NCBI RefSeq assembly: GCF_900497695.1
Contig: NZ_UIDD01000007.1
Coordinates: forward strand, 496,001 to 560,000
Direction of reading: 5' to 3'
Length of the DNA stretch: 64,000 nt
Source of the DNA: Pseudomonas wadenswilerensis
Lineage (GTDB): Bacteria > Pseudomonadota > Gammaproteobacteria > Pseudomonadales > Pseudomonadaceae
The notes beneath the pieces were generated by a model. That model searched no databases and was not told the origin of the DNA. It was given only the letters and a program-made list of their open reading frames with translations. Position 1 is the stretch's first letter, and every line of letters begins with the position of its first letter. Position numbers and translations under genes: made by a program. Shown one piece after another: positions 26,473 to 34,607 of the stretch.

Positions 26473-27153
26473 ATGCGCATTATCGCTTTGGCGTTTCTGC
26501 TTTGCCTGGCCAGTCTGAGTGAAGCTGCACAAATGCCACTTTCCGTATTGCCGGGTGGTGCGGTGATATTCAAGCCCATCCAGAGCATACGCGAGCGCAA
26601 ATTCGCCGACCTGGTGCAACAGAAAACCGACTTCAGTTGCGGCGCCGCGGCCCTGGCGACCATATTGCGCCAGGCCTATTGGCTGGACGTGGATGAACAA
26701 CAGATCATCGAAGGCATGCTGGCCCATGCCGATCAGGACCTGGTCCGTACCCAGGGCTTCTCCATGCTCGACATGAAGCGTTACGTGGAAAGCCTGGGCA
26801 TGCGTGCCCGTGGTTACCGGGTGGCCGTCGAGACCTTGCACACCATCCGCATTCCGGTGGTGGTACTGATGGACATCCGTGGCTACAAGCATTTTGTGGT
26901 CATGCAAAAAGTCGCCAACGGCTGGGTATACATCGGTGACCCGGTACTTGGCCATAAGCGCTTCAAGGTCGACGACTTCGTCAAAGGCTGGAACGGCATC
27001 ATCTTCGCCGTCATCGGCCAGGGTTACGACAAGACCAATGCCCTGCTCGACCCGCCTCTGCCGCTGACCGCCAAGAACCGCATCAACAACTTCACCCCGG
27101 TGCAAGACGCCGAGCTGATGGATTTCGGATTCATCCAAAGCGACTTCTTCTAA
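26473..27153 (+). CDS. fapD: Fap system C39-like peptidase FapD
   Basis: A 226-residue exported protein (signal peptide MRIIALAFLLCLASLSEAAQ) of the bacteriocin-processing C39 cysteine-peptidase fold. The catalytic Cys lies in QQKTDFSCGAAALATILR, and the His and Asp in GYKHFVVMQKV and YIGDPVLG. FapD is proposed to process or regulate passage of Fap subunits through FapF. The ATG at 26473 begins the signal peptide. It follows the internal terminator and precedes fapE by 33 bases. Confidence 0.93.
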   Translation: MRIIALAFLLCLASLSEAAQMPLSVLPGGAVIFKPIQSIRERKFADLVQQKTDFSCGAAALATILRQAYWLDVDEQQIIEGMLAHADQDLVRTQGFSMLDMKRYVESLGMRARGYRVAVETLHTIRIPVVVLMDIRGYKHFVVMQKVANGWVYIGDPVLGHKRFKVDDFVKGWNGIIFAVIGQGYDKTNALLDPPLPLTAKNRINNFTPVQDAELMDFGFIQSDFF

Positions 27154-27186
27154 TGACAAGGGAGCACGAGGCTCCGGGAGCATCCA

Positions 27187-27933
27187 ATGAAGACCCCAAT
27201 CTGGCTAGCGGCCGTTTGCCTGGCCGCCAGCCTGCCGACCCAGGCACAGACGCTCAAGCCGATTGAACTGAAGGATCAGGAACTGGCGAACCTGCGAGGC
27301 CGCTATGTCATGCCGGGGCGAATCATCAGTTTCGGCATTGTCATGACCAGCACCTGGCAAAATGCCAACGGTGAAGTGATCGGCGCCACGTCGTCGATGC
27401 AAATTCAACAATCGACGATCAAACCGCAGTTCTATGTGTCGATGATCGACGAAAAAGGTCATGCCTCGGCACACTCGCAAAGCAGCGGTACCGGTACCAT
27501 CACGGGCGGCAGCGGCCTCAACAGTACCGAGGGCGTCACGCAGGTCGTGCGGGCTGCCGGAGACAACAACACGGCCTACAACAACGTTGATATCAACGTC
27601 ACCAAGGCTAACCAGGCGCCAGCAACGCAGCAGCAGGGCCAGGTACTGGCCGCTGGCTCGACCCTGGTCGGCGCCAACGGCGCGGGCTCGCTGAGCGTTT
27701 CCTCGAGCGGTACCGGCGTGCAAATGAATATCGTCGCCAACAACAACCAGGGCAGCACCGCGCAACGCCTGGCCCAGGGTAGGCTGATGCAGAACACCAC
27801 CTTGCTCGGCGGTGGCAACCGGGTCAGCAACCTCACGTCCCTCAATGTCGTGCTGCGTGACAACGCACCGACCGCAGGGTCGGTCAACGGCAACCTGGAT
27901 CAGCTCAAAGGTCTTCGCACTCTCGGATTCTGA
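27187..27933 (+). CDS. fapE: Fap system protein FapE
   Basis: A 248-residue exported protein with signal peptide [21 protein letters not shown]. After an [27 protein letters not shown] segment it becomes rich in Asn, Gln, Ser and Gly ([35 protein letters not shown]), as in FapE, a minor fibre-associated component of the Fap system. It is preceded by a GGGAGCATCCA ribosome-binding region and followed by fapF after 46 bases. Confidence 0.92.
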   Translation: MKTPIWLAAVCLAASLPTQAQTLKPIELKDQELANLRGRYVMPGRIISFGIVMTSTWQNANGEVIGATSSMQIQQSTIKPQFYVSMIDEKGHASAHSQSSGTGTITGGSGLNSTEGVTQVVRAAGDNNTAYNNVDINVTKANQAPATQQQGQVLAAGSTLVGANGAGSLSVSSSGTGVQMNIVANNNQGSTAQRLAQGRLMQNTTLLGGGNRVSNLTSLNVVLRDNAPTAGSVNGNLDQLKGLRTLGF

Positions 27934-27979
27934 TCTACGCTCAGTCTCATCAAATGTAGTCAGAAGGGACGGCCAACCC

Positions 27980-29260
27980 ATGCATCGATCGTTAACGTTC
28001 AGAGCTATCGTCTGTTTGAGTAGCCTGACTCCGGCCACAATGCTTTACGCAGCCGCCGACCCTCAGGTAGAAGCATTAAAACAAGAACTCATGGAGTTGA
28101 AACAGCGTTACGAAGTACAGCAGCAAGCACTGATGGTCCTCGAACAACGCGTTCGCCAAGTCGAAGAAACACCTGCGACACCTGCTCCCAAACGTCTGAC
28201 CAAATCCCCGGCTGAGACGGTCAAGGGTGGCCAGACAGTGGCCGCAGGCGCGCCGGGCACCACAGGCAGCTCATACGGCCAGTCACTGAAGGAAGATTCG
28301 GAGCCCGCGCAAAGCGTTTCCAACCTGTATGACGAGGCCAGCGGATTCTTCGGTGGCGGCAAGTTCAGCGTCGAAACCGGCCTGACCTACACCCATTACG
28401 ATACCCGGGCGCTGGTGCTCAACGGGTTCCTGGCCCTGGACTCTATTTTCCTCGGTAACATCAACCTCGACCGCATCAAGGCGGATAACTGGACCCTGGA
28501 CCTGACCGCCCGCTACAACCTGGATCAACGTTGGCAGTTCGACATCAACGTCCCGGTGGTCTACCGCCAATCCACGTATTCCTCTGGCGGCGCGGGTGGC
28601 GCCGGGCCGGTGTCATCCGACGCAACCGTCAGACGCGATCCCACAATCGGCGATGTCAACGTCGGCATAGCCTACAAGTTCCTGGACGAATCGGAAAACT
28701 GGCCCGACGCAGTCGCCACCTTGCGGATCAAGGCCCCCACCGGTGAGGAGCCCTATGGCATCAAACTGGTCAACGATCCCACCAACGACAACCTGTCGGT
28801 ACCTGAAAGCCTCCCTACCGGCAACGGGGTCTGGGCCATCACCCCGGGTATCTCGCTGGTCAAGACCTTCGACCCTGCCGTGCTGTTCGGCAGCCTGTCC
28901 TATACCTACAACATGCAGGACTCCTTCAGCGACATCAGCCCTACCGTCAACACCAAGGTCCCGGGTGACGTGAAACTCGGCGACTCCTGGCAGATCGGCG
29001 CCGGTATTGCCTTTGCCTTGAACGAGAAGATGAGTATGTCGTTTTCGTTCTCCGACCAATTTGCCAGCAAAAGCAAGATCAAGCCTGATGGCGGCGACTG
29101 GCAGTCGGTTCCCAGCAGCGACTACAACTCGGCAAACTTCAACATCGGCATGACCCTGGCGGCCACCGATAACCTGACCATCGTCCCCAACCTCTCCATT
29201 GGCCTGACCGACGACTCGCCGGACTTCTCCTTCAGCCTGAAATTCCCTTACTACTTCTAA
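27980..29260 (+). CDS. fapF: Fap outer-membrane secretion pore FapF
   Basis: A 426-residue outer-membrane protein. A signal peptide is followed by a predicted coiled coil ([33 protein letters not shown]), a flexible linker and a C-terminal beta-barrel of about 280 residues ending in FSLKFPYYF with a terminal aromatic residue, as for barrel proteins. FapF is a trimeric pore that exports FapA, FapB, FapC and FapE. The ATG at 27980 follows the AGAAGGGACGG ribosome-binding site. It is the last gene of the operon, followed by a shared terminator. Confidence 0.94.
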   Translation: MHRSLTFRAIVCLSSLTPATMLYAAADPQVEALKQELMELKQRYEVQQQALMVLEQRVRQVEETPATPAPKRLTKSPAETVKGGQTVAAGAPGTTGSSYGQSLKEDSEPAQSVSNLYDEASGFFGGGKFSVETGLTYTHYDTRALVLNGFLALDSIFLGNINLDRIKADNWTLDLTARYNLDQRWQFDINVPVVYRQSTYSSGGAGGAGPVSSDATVRRDPTIGDVNVGIAYKFLDESENWPDAVATLRIKAPTGEEPYGIKLVNDPTNDNLSVPESLPTGNGVWAITPGISLVKTFDPAVLFGSLSYTYNMQDSFSDISPTVNTKVPGDVKLGDSWQIGAGIAFALNEKMSMSFSFSDQFASKSKIKPDGGDWQSVPSSDYNSANFNIGMTLAATDNLTIVPNLSIGLTDDSPDFSFSLKFPYYF

Positions 29261-29262
29261 GC

Positions 29263-29283
29263 AAAAAGCCCGCTTCGGCGGGC
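29263..29283. terminator. Bidirectional terminator between fapF and the sigma54 activator
   Basis: The stem GCCCGC / GCGGGC with a TTCG loop (29268-29283) has an A-run on the left side that becomes a T-run for the minus-strand regulator gene. It lies between the convergent fapF and regulator genes. Confidence 0.88.
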
Positions 29284-29301
29284 TTGTGGTATCTGCCAGG
29301 C

Positions 29302-30627
29302 TTAGCGGATCTGGTGCTTGTGCAGCAGCCGGTAGAAGGTCGGCCGGGAAACCCCGAGTACCTTGGCGGCAATGCTCAGGTTATCGCTGTGCCGGTTGAG
29401 CACATCGCACAAGGCCTGGCGCTCGGCCCGATGTTTGTAGTCTTCCAGGGTGCCCATGCTCGCTTCGAAATTCTGCTGGCTGTGCAACCCCAGGTCCTGC
29501 GCCTCGATCTGCCGGCCTTCGGCCAGTACCAGGCCCCGCCTCACCCGGTTGGCCAGCTCGCGCACATTGCCCGGCCAGTCATGCTTGCCCATGGCCGCCA
29601 GGGCTTCCTCGCTGAACGAACGTGGCCGGCGGCCGGTTTCCAGGCTGTAGAAGTGCGAAAAATGGCTGGCCAGCATCGACAGGTCGCCATGCCGGTCGCG
29701 CAGCGGCGCGGTCACGACCTGCAGCACATTGAGGCGATAGTACAGGTCTTCGCGAAAGCGGCCGCTATCAATGGCCTTTTCCAGGTCCACGTGGGTTGCC
29801 GCCAATACCCGCACATCCACGGCAATCGGTTGGCTGCCGCCGACCCGCTCGATGTGCTTTTCCTGCAAAAACCGCAGCAGGTTGGCTTGCAGCTCCAGCG
29901 GCAGGTCGCCGATTTCGTCGAGAAACAAGGTGCCGCCGTTGGCCACTTCGATACGGCCGATCTTGCGTTGATGGGCGCCGGTAAAGGCGCCTTTCTCATG
30001 GCCGAACAGCTCGGACTGGATCAGGTGTTCGGGGATGGCACCACAGTTGATCGGCACGAAGGGTTTGTCGCGGCGCTGGGACTGGCGGTGCAAGGTCCGC
30101 GCGACCAGCTCCTTGCCCGTGCCGCTTTCGCCACGAATCAGCACCGGCGACTCGGTAGGCGCCAGCTTGCTCAGCAGCTTGCGCAGTTCGCGGATCGGAC
30201 GGCTATCGCCCAACAGCTCATGCTCGGTCTCGTCGACATGCACATTGCCCTTGCCTCGCAGGCGCGCCATGCCAAAGGCGCGGCCGAGGGTGACCTGCAC
30301 CCGCGAGACATCGAACGGCAAGGTATGAAAGTCAAAAAACCATTCACAGACAAAATCGCCGACATTCTGCGCTCGCAGCTCTTCGGCGCTCAAGACCGCG
30401 ATCCATTCGGTGTTGCTGCGGCTGATCAGGTCCTTGACCGCATCCGGGGGCTGCAGGTGCGAAGCCTGCAAGCGCAACAGGCCTACGTCGCAGGGATGCT
30501 CAAGGGCCGAAGACAAGGTACAGCTATGCACATCCCAGCCCACACTGCGCAAGCCTGGCAACAGGCGATGACAGTCATCGCACGGATCGACGATCAGCAG
30601 GCGGCGGTTGGATGCAGGCTCTAGCAT
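29302..30627 (-). CDS. Sigma54-dependent transcriptional activator, VpsR-like
   Basis: A 441-residue enhancer-binding protein. The N-terminal 120 residues form a receiver-like domain that lacks the usual paired acidic cluster, as in VpsR-type regulators. The AAA+ domain (about 140-375) has Walker A GESGTGKE, the sigma54-contact loop GAFTGA, Walker [14 protein letters not shown] and arginine-finger [11 protein letters not shown]. The C-terminal Fis-type helix-turn-helix is [22 protein letters not shown]. VpsR-like proteins control biofilm genes and can respond to cyclic di-GMP. It is convergent with fapF, and a sigma54-type promoter precedes fapA, so control of the amyloid operon is a plausible inference. 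Confidence 0.88.
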   Translation of the reverse strand: MLEPASNRRLLIVDPCDDCHRLLPGLRSVGWDVHSCTLSSALEHPCDVGLLRLQASHLQPPDAVKDLISRSNTEWIAVLSAEELRAQNVGDFVCEWFFDFHTLPFDVSRVQVTLGRAFGMARLRGKGNVHVDETEHELLGDSRPIRELRKLLSKLAPTESPVLIRGESGTGKELVARTLHRQSQRRDKPFVPINCGAIPEHLIQSELFGHEKGAFTGAHQRKIGRIEVANGGTLFLDEIGDLPLELQANLLRFLQEKHIERVGGSQPIAVDVRVLAATHVDLEKAIDSGRFREDLYYRLNVLQVVTAPLRDRHGDLSMLASHFSHFYSLETGRRPRSFSEEALAAMGKHDWPGNVRELANRVRRGLVLAEGRQIEAQDLGLHSQQNFEASMGTLEDYKHRAERQALCDVLNRHSDNLSIAAKVLGVSRPTFYRLLHKHQIR

Positions 30628-30907
30628 GACCTTTTCCTTGGCGCCAATAGTTGGAATTTTAAGTAGAAACAGGGTGTTGGCAGGCCCGTTTTAACAGTAG
30701 CAACGATGCGTCAATATCCCACTACCGTCTGTCTGTTGAGAGGGCGCATTGGTCGCGGATTTCGGGTCAAAAGCGGCGCCGCAACGGGCTGAATACCGGG
30801 GCGGTATCACTGCGGCCACCGTGGGGGATTATGCAGTCAAGCGCATAAGGTGATCTGTGAGGCCTGGACTCAAGAACCGGACCGTTTCACAATTAATCCG
30901 CACCATC

Positions 30908-32323
30908 TCATTCTGGGACCGTACACCTAAGCCCAGTGCGCAGGGTCAGGCAAAGCAAGGGGAAGGTTACCGCATTACTTTCCTGCGGCGTCTGATCGAA
31001 GCTGACTTTGAATTCAACCCGAAACTCGGAGTTGTCCCGTAGCAGCAACAAACGATTGCGGGCAAGTACCCTGCTGAGGCCACTCGCAGCTTCATCTTCA
31101 TTGAGCTCGCCTGCGCTGATCAACTCGATGAGATCCGGCTCACCATTGAGCTTCGTACCATGACAGCGTAGCCAGACCCTTTGACCCGCCCGGGCGAAAC
31201 GCCAAAGTATTAACGAGACAGCCGAGTCGCCGACAAAACGATCAAGGTCCAGAGTCGACCCGACTGCACCCGCGACCTCGGGTAGTGGCAAGCCTGCCAG
31301 GGGCTGTATACCGAGTCTCAGTAGCGGTGACTCCTGCGCTTCAGCCCCCAGGCGAGTCACGCCATAGCGGACCGCCACTTCGCGCTGGCTAGGGCCAATG
31401 TTTGCGCCTACAACGTCAGGGGGAACGGTGAACTCAAGCTCACCGGCAGGATCGCCCGTAAGCGGCCCCAGCGTGGTCGACCCCAAAGCCGTGCCTGTCC
31501 AGTGCAAGGTGATTCTTTCCTGCGTGGTCATATGCGCATAGCGAATCTTGATCCTGACGCCAGACAACGCCAGCAGCGGATCAAGTTGGCCACCACAGGC
31601 CTGGACAACCGAGGGTAACTGTAGCTCCAGGGTCTTTAGCCTGATCTGCAGCAACAGAAACCACGAGTGCCTGGCTCGTACACCCGCTTCAACCACCCAG
31701 TAACGGAAAATAATGTTGTGGCTAACGGCCGGGGTGATGAAGTCGACAGGTACGGCAAAGGTCAGATCTTGTATGTCGGTAACCTGGATATGCTGGGAAT
31801 GGCTTCCGCCGACACCTGTTCTCACACACTCCAGGTACACCGTCTGCCCAGATAACATGCCATCGTAGATTCCAACCCGCACGGTGGCGGCCGTCAGGCC
31901 GACAGGATCCAGCCTGCCGTTCTCGGATTCGTCCACCAACGGAGGGGGAAGTACCAGTTCAAGGCTACCCACCTCCAGGTCAAGGTATTCAGACTCGTGC
32001 CAGCCGCTGTCATAATCGAACACTCGATAGTGCACCGACACTGTACCGTTGTTGAGCGGAGCGATATGTTCCGCCAGCACGATGAAATCGATGGCCCCTC
32101 CCACCTCATCGGCTTCAATGACACGGTCCTCGCTATGAAAATAGTGCTGGTTGTTCGCCCGCCGGCCATCCCAGATCATTCGCACCAGCTGCTGGGCGGC
32201 CATTTGCGAGTACGCAGGAATTTGCACTGTCGCACGCTCAAGTGTATCGACGAGGTTGTTTCCCACGGCCTCGAGTACAACCGGAGACTGCAAGCCCTGC
32301 CTCGCTGATGTTCCTTGGCTCAT
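30908..32323 (-). CDS. Repeat protein, shortened paralogue of the giant Ig-like protein
   Basis: A 471-residue protein with no signal peptide. Its modules parallel the giant protein: ERATVQIPAYSQMAAQQLVRMIWDGRR resembles SRAVVRIPPWVGMFAGQQVRLVWQG, ENGRLDPVGLTAATVRVGIYDGMLSGQTVYLE resembles ENDTLDPIGIVVATVEAPLYDGMAPGQTVFME, and VAGAVGSTLDLDRFVGDSAVSL matches the EANGxxLDL module. It covers only the central part of one half and lacks the N-terminal and the C-terminal invasin-like cassettes. The start at 32323 is chosen because a GGGGGAGG ribosome-binding site precedes it. Function unknown. It shares a two-box upstream element with the giant gene. Confidence 0.8.
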   Translation of the reverse strand: MSQGTSARQGLQSPVVLEAVGNNLVDTLERATVQIPAYSQMAAQQLVRMIWDGRRANNQHYFHSEDRVIEADEVGGAIDFIVLAEHIAPLNNGTVSVHYRVFDYDSGWHESEYLDLEVGSLELVLPPPLVDESENGRLDPVGLTAATVRVGIYDGMLSGQTVYLECVRTGVGGSHSQHIQVTDIQDLTFAVPVDFITPAVSHNIIFRYWVVEAGVRARHSWFLLLQIRLKTLELQLPSVVQACGGQLDPLLALSGVRIKIRYAHMTTQERITLHWTGTALGSTTLGPLTGDPAGELEFTVPPDVVGANIGPSQREVAVRYGVTRLGAEAQESPLLRLGIQPLAGLPLPEVAGAVGSTLDLDRFVGDSAVSLILWRFARAGQRVWLRCHGTKLNGEPDLIELISAGELNEDEAASGLSRVLARNRLLLLRDNSEFRVEFKVSFDQTPQESNAVTFPLLCLTLRTGLRCTVPE

Positions 32324-32361
32324 ACCTCCCCCTGTCATCATTAGTGCCCTGCGGCCGGGAG

Positions 32362-32411
32362 CTTATTCAACTCCCCTCCCAACCTGGCCGCTACTGACAA
32401 AAATGCCAGGT
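32362..32411 (-). promoter_or_regulatory. Second copy of the two-box promoter element
   Basis: Box 1 ACTGACAAAAATGCCAGGT (32393-32411) and box 2 CTTATTCAA (32362-32370) repeat the arrangement at 22233-22282, with 24 bases between the end of box 2 and the TGACA core in both. It lies about 40-90 bases before the start of the shortened paralogue. A GC-rich hairpin (GGGAG and GCGGCC arms) follows box 1 in the leader. Confidence 0.6.
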
Positions 32412-32562
32412 ACCCCGGTATGAACCGATAAACGGTATTAAAATATTTTCCAAAGAAGTGTGACTTACCCCCCGGTCGGGTGCATCAGTACAAGTAACTC
32501 ACCGCTGCGCAAACAGGCGCGCGGGTTTATTCCATGTTTGGGCCCACAGAGAGACCGAACCC

Positions 32563-32829
32563 ATGAACGCCCCGCTGCGTGTCAACGATGCCCTGCTGAT
32601 TGCCGACCACGCCTTTGAACCTTTCCAGTGTGTTGCCTGGGATGTACCCAACGGTACCGGCGAGTTGAGCCTGGCAGTCATCGACCGGACCAGCACCCGC
32701 ATTGGCAGCAAGCAAGTCCCTTGCAGCACCTATTCCGACCCTGCGCAACTGGCTCATTTGATTGAAGAAGTTCGTGCCGAGTTGAGCGAGAAAGGTTATA
32801 CGCTGCAGCCTTGGTCGATGCCCAAGTAA
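32563..32829 (+). CDS. Small hypothetical protein
   Basis: An 88-residue, soluble-looking protein (MNAPLRVNDALLIADHAFEPFQCVAWDVPNGTGELSL...). It has no signal peptide or membrane segment and only two Cys, near residues 23 and 54. It ends in an amphipathic helix (AQLAHLIEEVRAELSEKGYTLQPW). I do not recognise its family with confidence; similar short proteins occur in Pseudomonas genomes. GAGAGACC may serve as ribosome-binding site. A strong terminator follows. It is divergent from the repeat-protein gene, so the two promoters share the region 32412-32562. Confidence 0.7.
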   Translation: MNAPLRVNDALLIADHAFEPFQCVAWDVPNGTGELSLAVIDRTSTRIGSKQVPCSTYSDPAQLAHLIEEVRAELSEKGYTLQPWSMPK

Positions 32830-32839
32830 TAGCGGTTAA

Positions 32840-32876
32840 TTGCCAAAGGCGCTGTATTCGCGCACGCCTTTGGCAA
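32840..32876 (+). terminator. Terminator of the small hypothetical gene
   Basis: A perfect 12-bp stem (TTGCCAAAGGCG and complement) with a 13-base loop is followed by CTTTG. It starts 11 bases after the stop codon, and the convergent chelatase transcript ends just beyond it. Confidence 0.8.
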
Positions 32877-32939
32877 CTTTGCTATAACTCGCTGGACAAA
32901 CTGCGACACTTGGCCGCAGTTGTTTTTATTGATACCAGG

Positions 32940-33680
32940 TTATCCGCCGAGCAGTGCCAGTGTCTCCAGGTGCTGGTAATCGGCATGCAGTTGTTGCGCA
33001 AGTAACTGTGCCCTTCCCAGCTTGACCGGCGAACTTTCGATATCCACCAACAGCGATTGGCAAGGCAGCGGCTGCAGCGCCTGCCAAGCCTTGAGCCGGC
33101 CATCGGTCACGATCAGGCATCGCTGCAGTTCTGCCGGATAGCGTCGTTGACGCTCCTGCAGCCAATTCCGTGCCTGCTCCAGTGCCGCCAGCAATGGCGT
33201 ACCGCCCCCCGCCCCCAACGCCTCCAGCCACGGCTGCAAGCTCGCCGAGGCTTTTAGCCCGTGACGTTGCCAGCGCGGCGCTTTGCCGCTGGCGGTGAGC
33301 AGGGTCAGTCGCGCGCGGTTGCGGTAGGCCTGATCGAAAAACCCCGCCAGCATGCCCTTGGCCCGGTTCAGGGCCTGGTGACGGCGGGTTGACGCCGAAG
33401 CATCGACAATCACCAGCCACAGCTCTTGGGCGCTGGCCGTGCGCTGCTGCCAGCACAGGTCGTTGCGCGTGCGCGGGCGGCCCTTGAGCAAGGTCGCCGG
33501 CCAGGCCACCGCGCCGGATGCCGCCTGTTTGCCGCGCCCACGCGGGCCCGCAGTCAGTGCACCGGGTCGGGGTCTGGCATCCGCGCTGGTGTGCCGACGG
33601 ATGCTCAGGGCTTTTTTGCCCAGTTCGGTACCTCGCGCCGGGCGCCGCTCGGGGTGGCTTGTGGCGGCAGTTCGCCCCAT
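32940..33680 (-). CDS. chlD: Von Willebrand A half of the cobalt chelatase subunit (ChlD-like)
   Basis: The frame codes for a VWA domain with the MIDAS motif DASAS (in LVIVDASASTRRH), then the GGGTPLLAALEQA and RCLIVTDG motifs. It is the C-terminal part of a ChlD/BchD-type AAA-VWA protein, a partner of CobN in aerobic cobalt insertion. The ATG at 33680 lies inside the upstream chlI gene in another frame and has no clear ribosome-binding site. A -1 ribosomal frameshift at the A-AAA-AAG heptamer (33611-33617) would instead fuse this half to chlI, giving a 555-residue protein of ChlD form. I favour the frameshift as the true route of expression. Confidence 0.75.
   Translation of the reverse strand: MGRTAATSHPERRPARGTELGKKALSIRRHTSADARPRPGALTAGPRGRGKQAASGAVAWPATLLKGRPRTRNDLCWQQRTASAQELWLVIVDASASTRRHQALNRAKGMLAGFFDQAYRNRARLTLLTASGKAPRWQRHGLKASASLQPWLEALGAGGGTPLLAALEQARNWLQERQRRYPAELQRCLIVTDGRLKAWQALQPLPCQSLLVDIESSPVKLGRAQLLAQQLHADYQHLETLALLGG
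33577..33634 (-). promoter_or_regulatory. Probable programmed -1 frameshift signal in chlI/chlD
   Basis: Three elements occur in order on the minus strand. An internal Shine-Dalgarno-like GAGG (33631-33634) lies 13 bases before the slippery heptamer A-AAA-AAG (33611-33617), which sits in the zero frame of chlI two codons before its stop. A perfect 7-bp stem (GCATCCG / CGGATGC, 33577-33604) begins six bases after it. The heptamer is the same as in dnaX. The -1 frame continues directly into the VWA domain. Confidence 0.8.
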
Positions 33681-34606
33681 TGACCCTGGCCTTGCTGGCC
33701 GGCCGATGGCGGCATCGCCGCACCGTTGTCTGGCGCTTGCGATTGTGGCGCCGGGGCTTCACGGCGGCGATGGCGCAAGGCGAATTCGGCCACGGCATCG
33801 ATATCCTCGGCTTCGATCGCCAGCGCTCCGCGCCAGGCTGCGTGGGCCCGGGCCGCACGCAGCCAGACCAGGTCGGCACGCAGGCCATCGACGCCAGCGG
33901 CAAAGCAGCGCTCGGTAATCTGCGCCAGGGCCAGGTCGTCCAGGGCAATCTGTTGCAGGCGTTCACGGGCGCCATGGCAACGCTCGCGCAGGGCCGCCTG
34001 AGCGGGTGCCCACTGGGCACAGAACGCCTCGGGATCACTGTCGAAATCCAGGCGCCTGCGAATGATCTGGCCACGGGCTTCGGGCAACGGCTGGCCCTCG
34101 AGCAGCACATTGAGGCCGAAGCGGTCGAGCAATTGCGGGCGCAACTCGCCCTCTTCCGGGTTCATGGTGCCAATCAGCACGAAACGGGCACTGTGGCGGT
34201 GGGAAATGCCGTCGCGCTCGACCCGGTTGGTGCCACTGGCGGCGACGTCCAGCAACAGGTCGACCAGATGATCCGCCAGAAGATTGACTTCATCGACATA
34301 CAGCACGCCGCCGTCGGCCTTGGCCAGCACCCCGGGGGAAAACTGCGCCTTGCCCTGGCCCAACGCCGCATCCAGGTCGAGGGTGCCGACCAGGCGCTCT
34401 TCGCTGGCACCCAGCGGCAAGGTCACGAACGGCCCCGCTCCGAGCAAATCCGCCAGGCCCCGGGCCAGGGTGCTCTTGGCCATGCCGCGCGGGCCTTCGA
34501 TCAGCACGCCGCCGATCTTCGGGTCGATGGCGGTCAGGCACAGCGCCAGTTTCAGCTCATCGGCGCCGACCACGGCAGCCAGGGGGAAGTGTGCAGGTTC
34601 ACTCAT
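33605..34606 (-). CDS. chlI: AAA ATPase subunit of cobalt chelatase (ChlI-like)
   Basis: A 333-residue AAA+ protein with Walker A EGPRGMAKST near residue 37, the ChlI hallmark GTLDLDAALGQGKAQFSPGVLAKADGGVLYVDEVNLL, the sensor GTMNPEEGELRPQLLDRFGL, and a Pro/Gln-rich C-terminal linker. It would power Co2+ insertion by CobN into hydrogenobyrinate diamide. The start MSEPAHFPLAAVVGAD at 34606 adjoins cobN by one base. Pseudomonas use ChlI/ChlD-type partners in place of CobS/CobT. The stop lies just after a slippery heptamer, so a fraction of ribosomes probably continue into the VWA half. Confidence 0.92.
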   Translation of the reverse strand: MSEPAHFPLAAVVGADELKLALCLTAIDPKIGGVLIEGPRGMAKSTLARGLADLLGAGPFVTLPLGASEERLVGTLDLDAALGQGKAQFSPGVLAKADGGVLYVDEVNLLADHLVDLLLDVAASGTNRVERDGISHRHSARFVLIGTMNPEEGELRPQLLDRFGLNVLLEGQPLPEARGQIIRRRLDFDSDPEAFCAQWAPAQAALRERCHGARERLQQIALDDLALAQITERCFAAGVDGLRADLVWLRAARAHAAWRGALAIEAEDIDAVAEFALRHRRREAPAPQSQAPDNGAAMPPSAGQQGQGQWGELPPQATPSGARREVPNWAKKP

Positions 34607-34607
34607 T

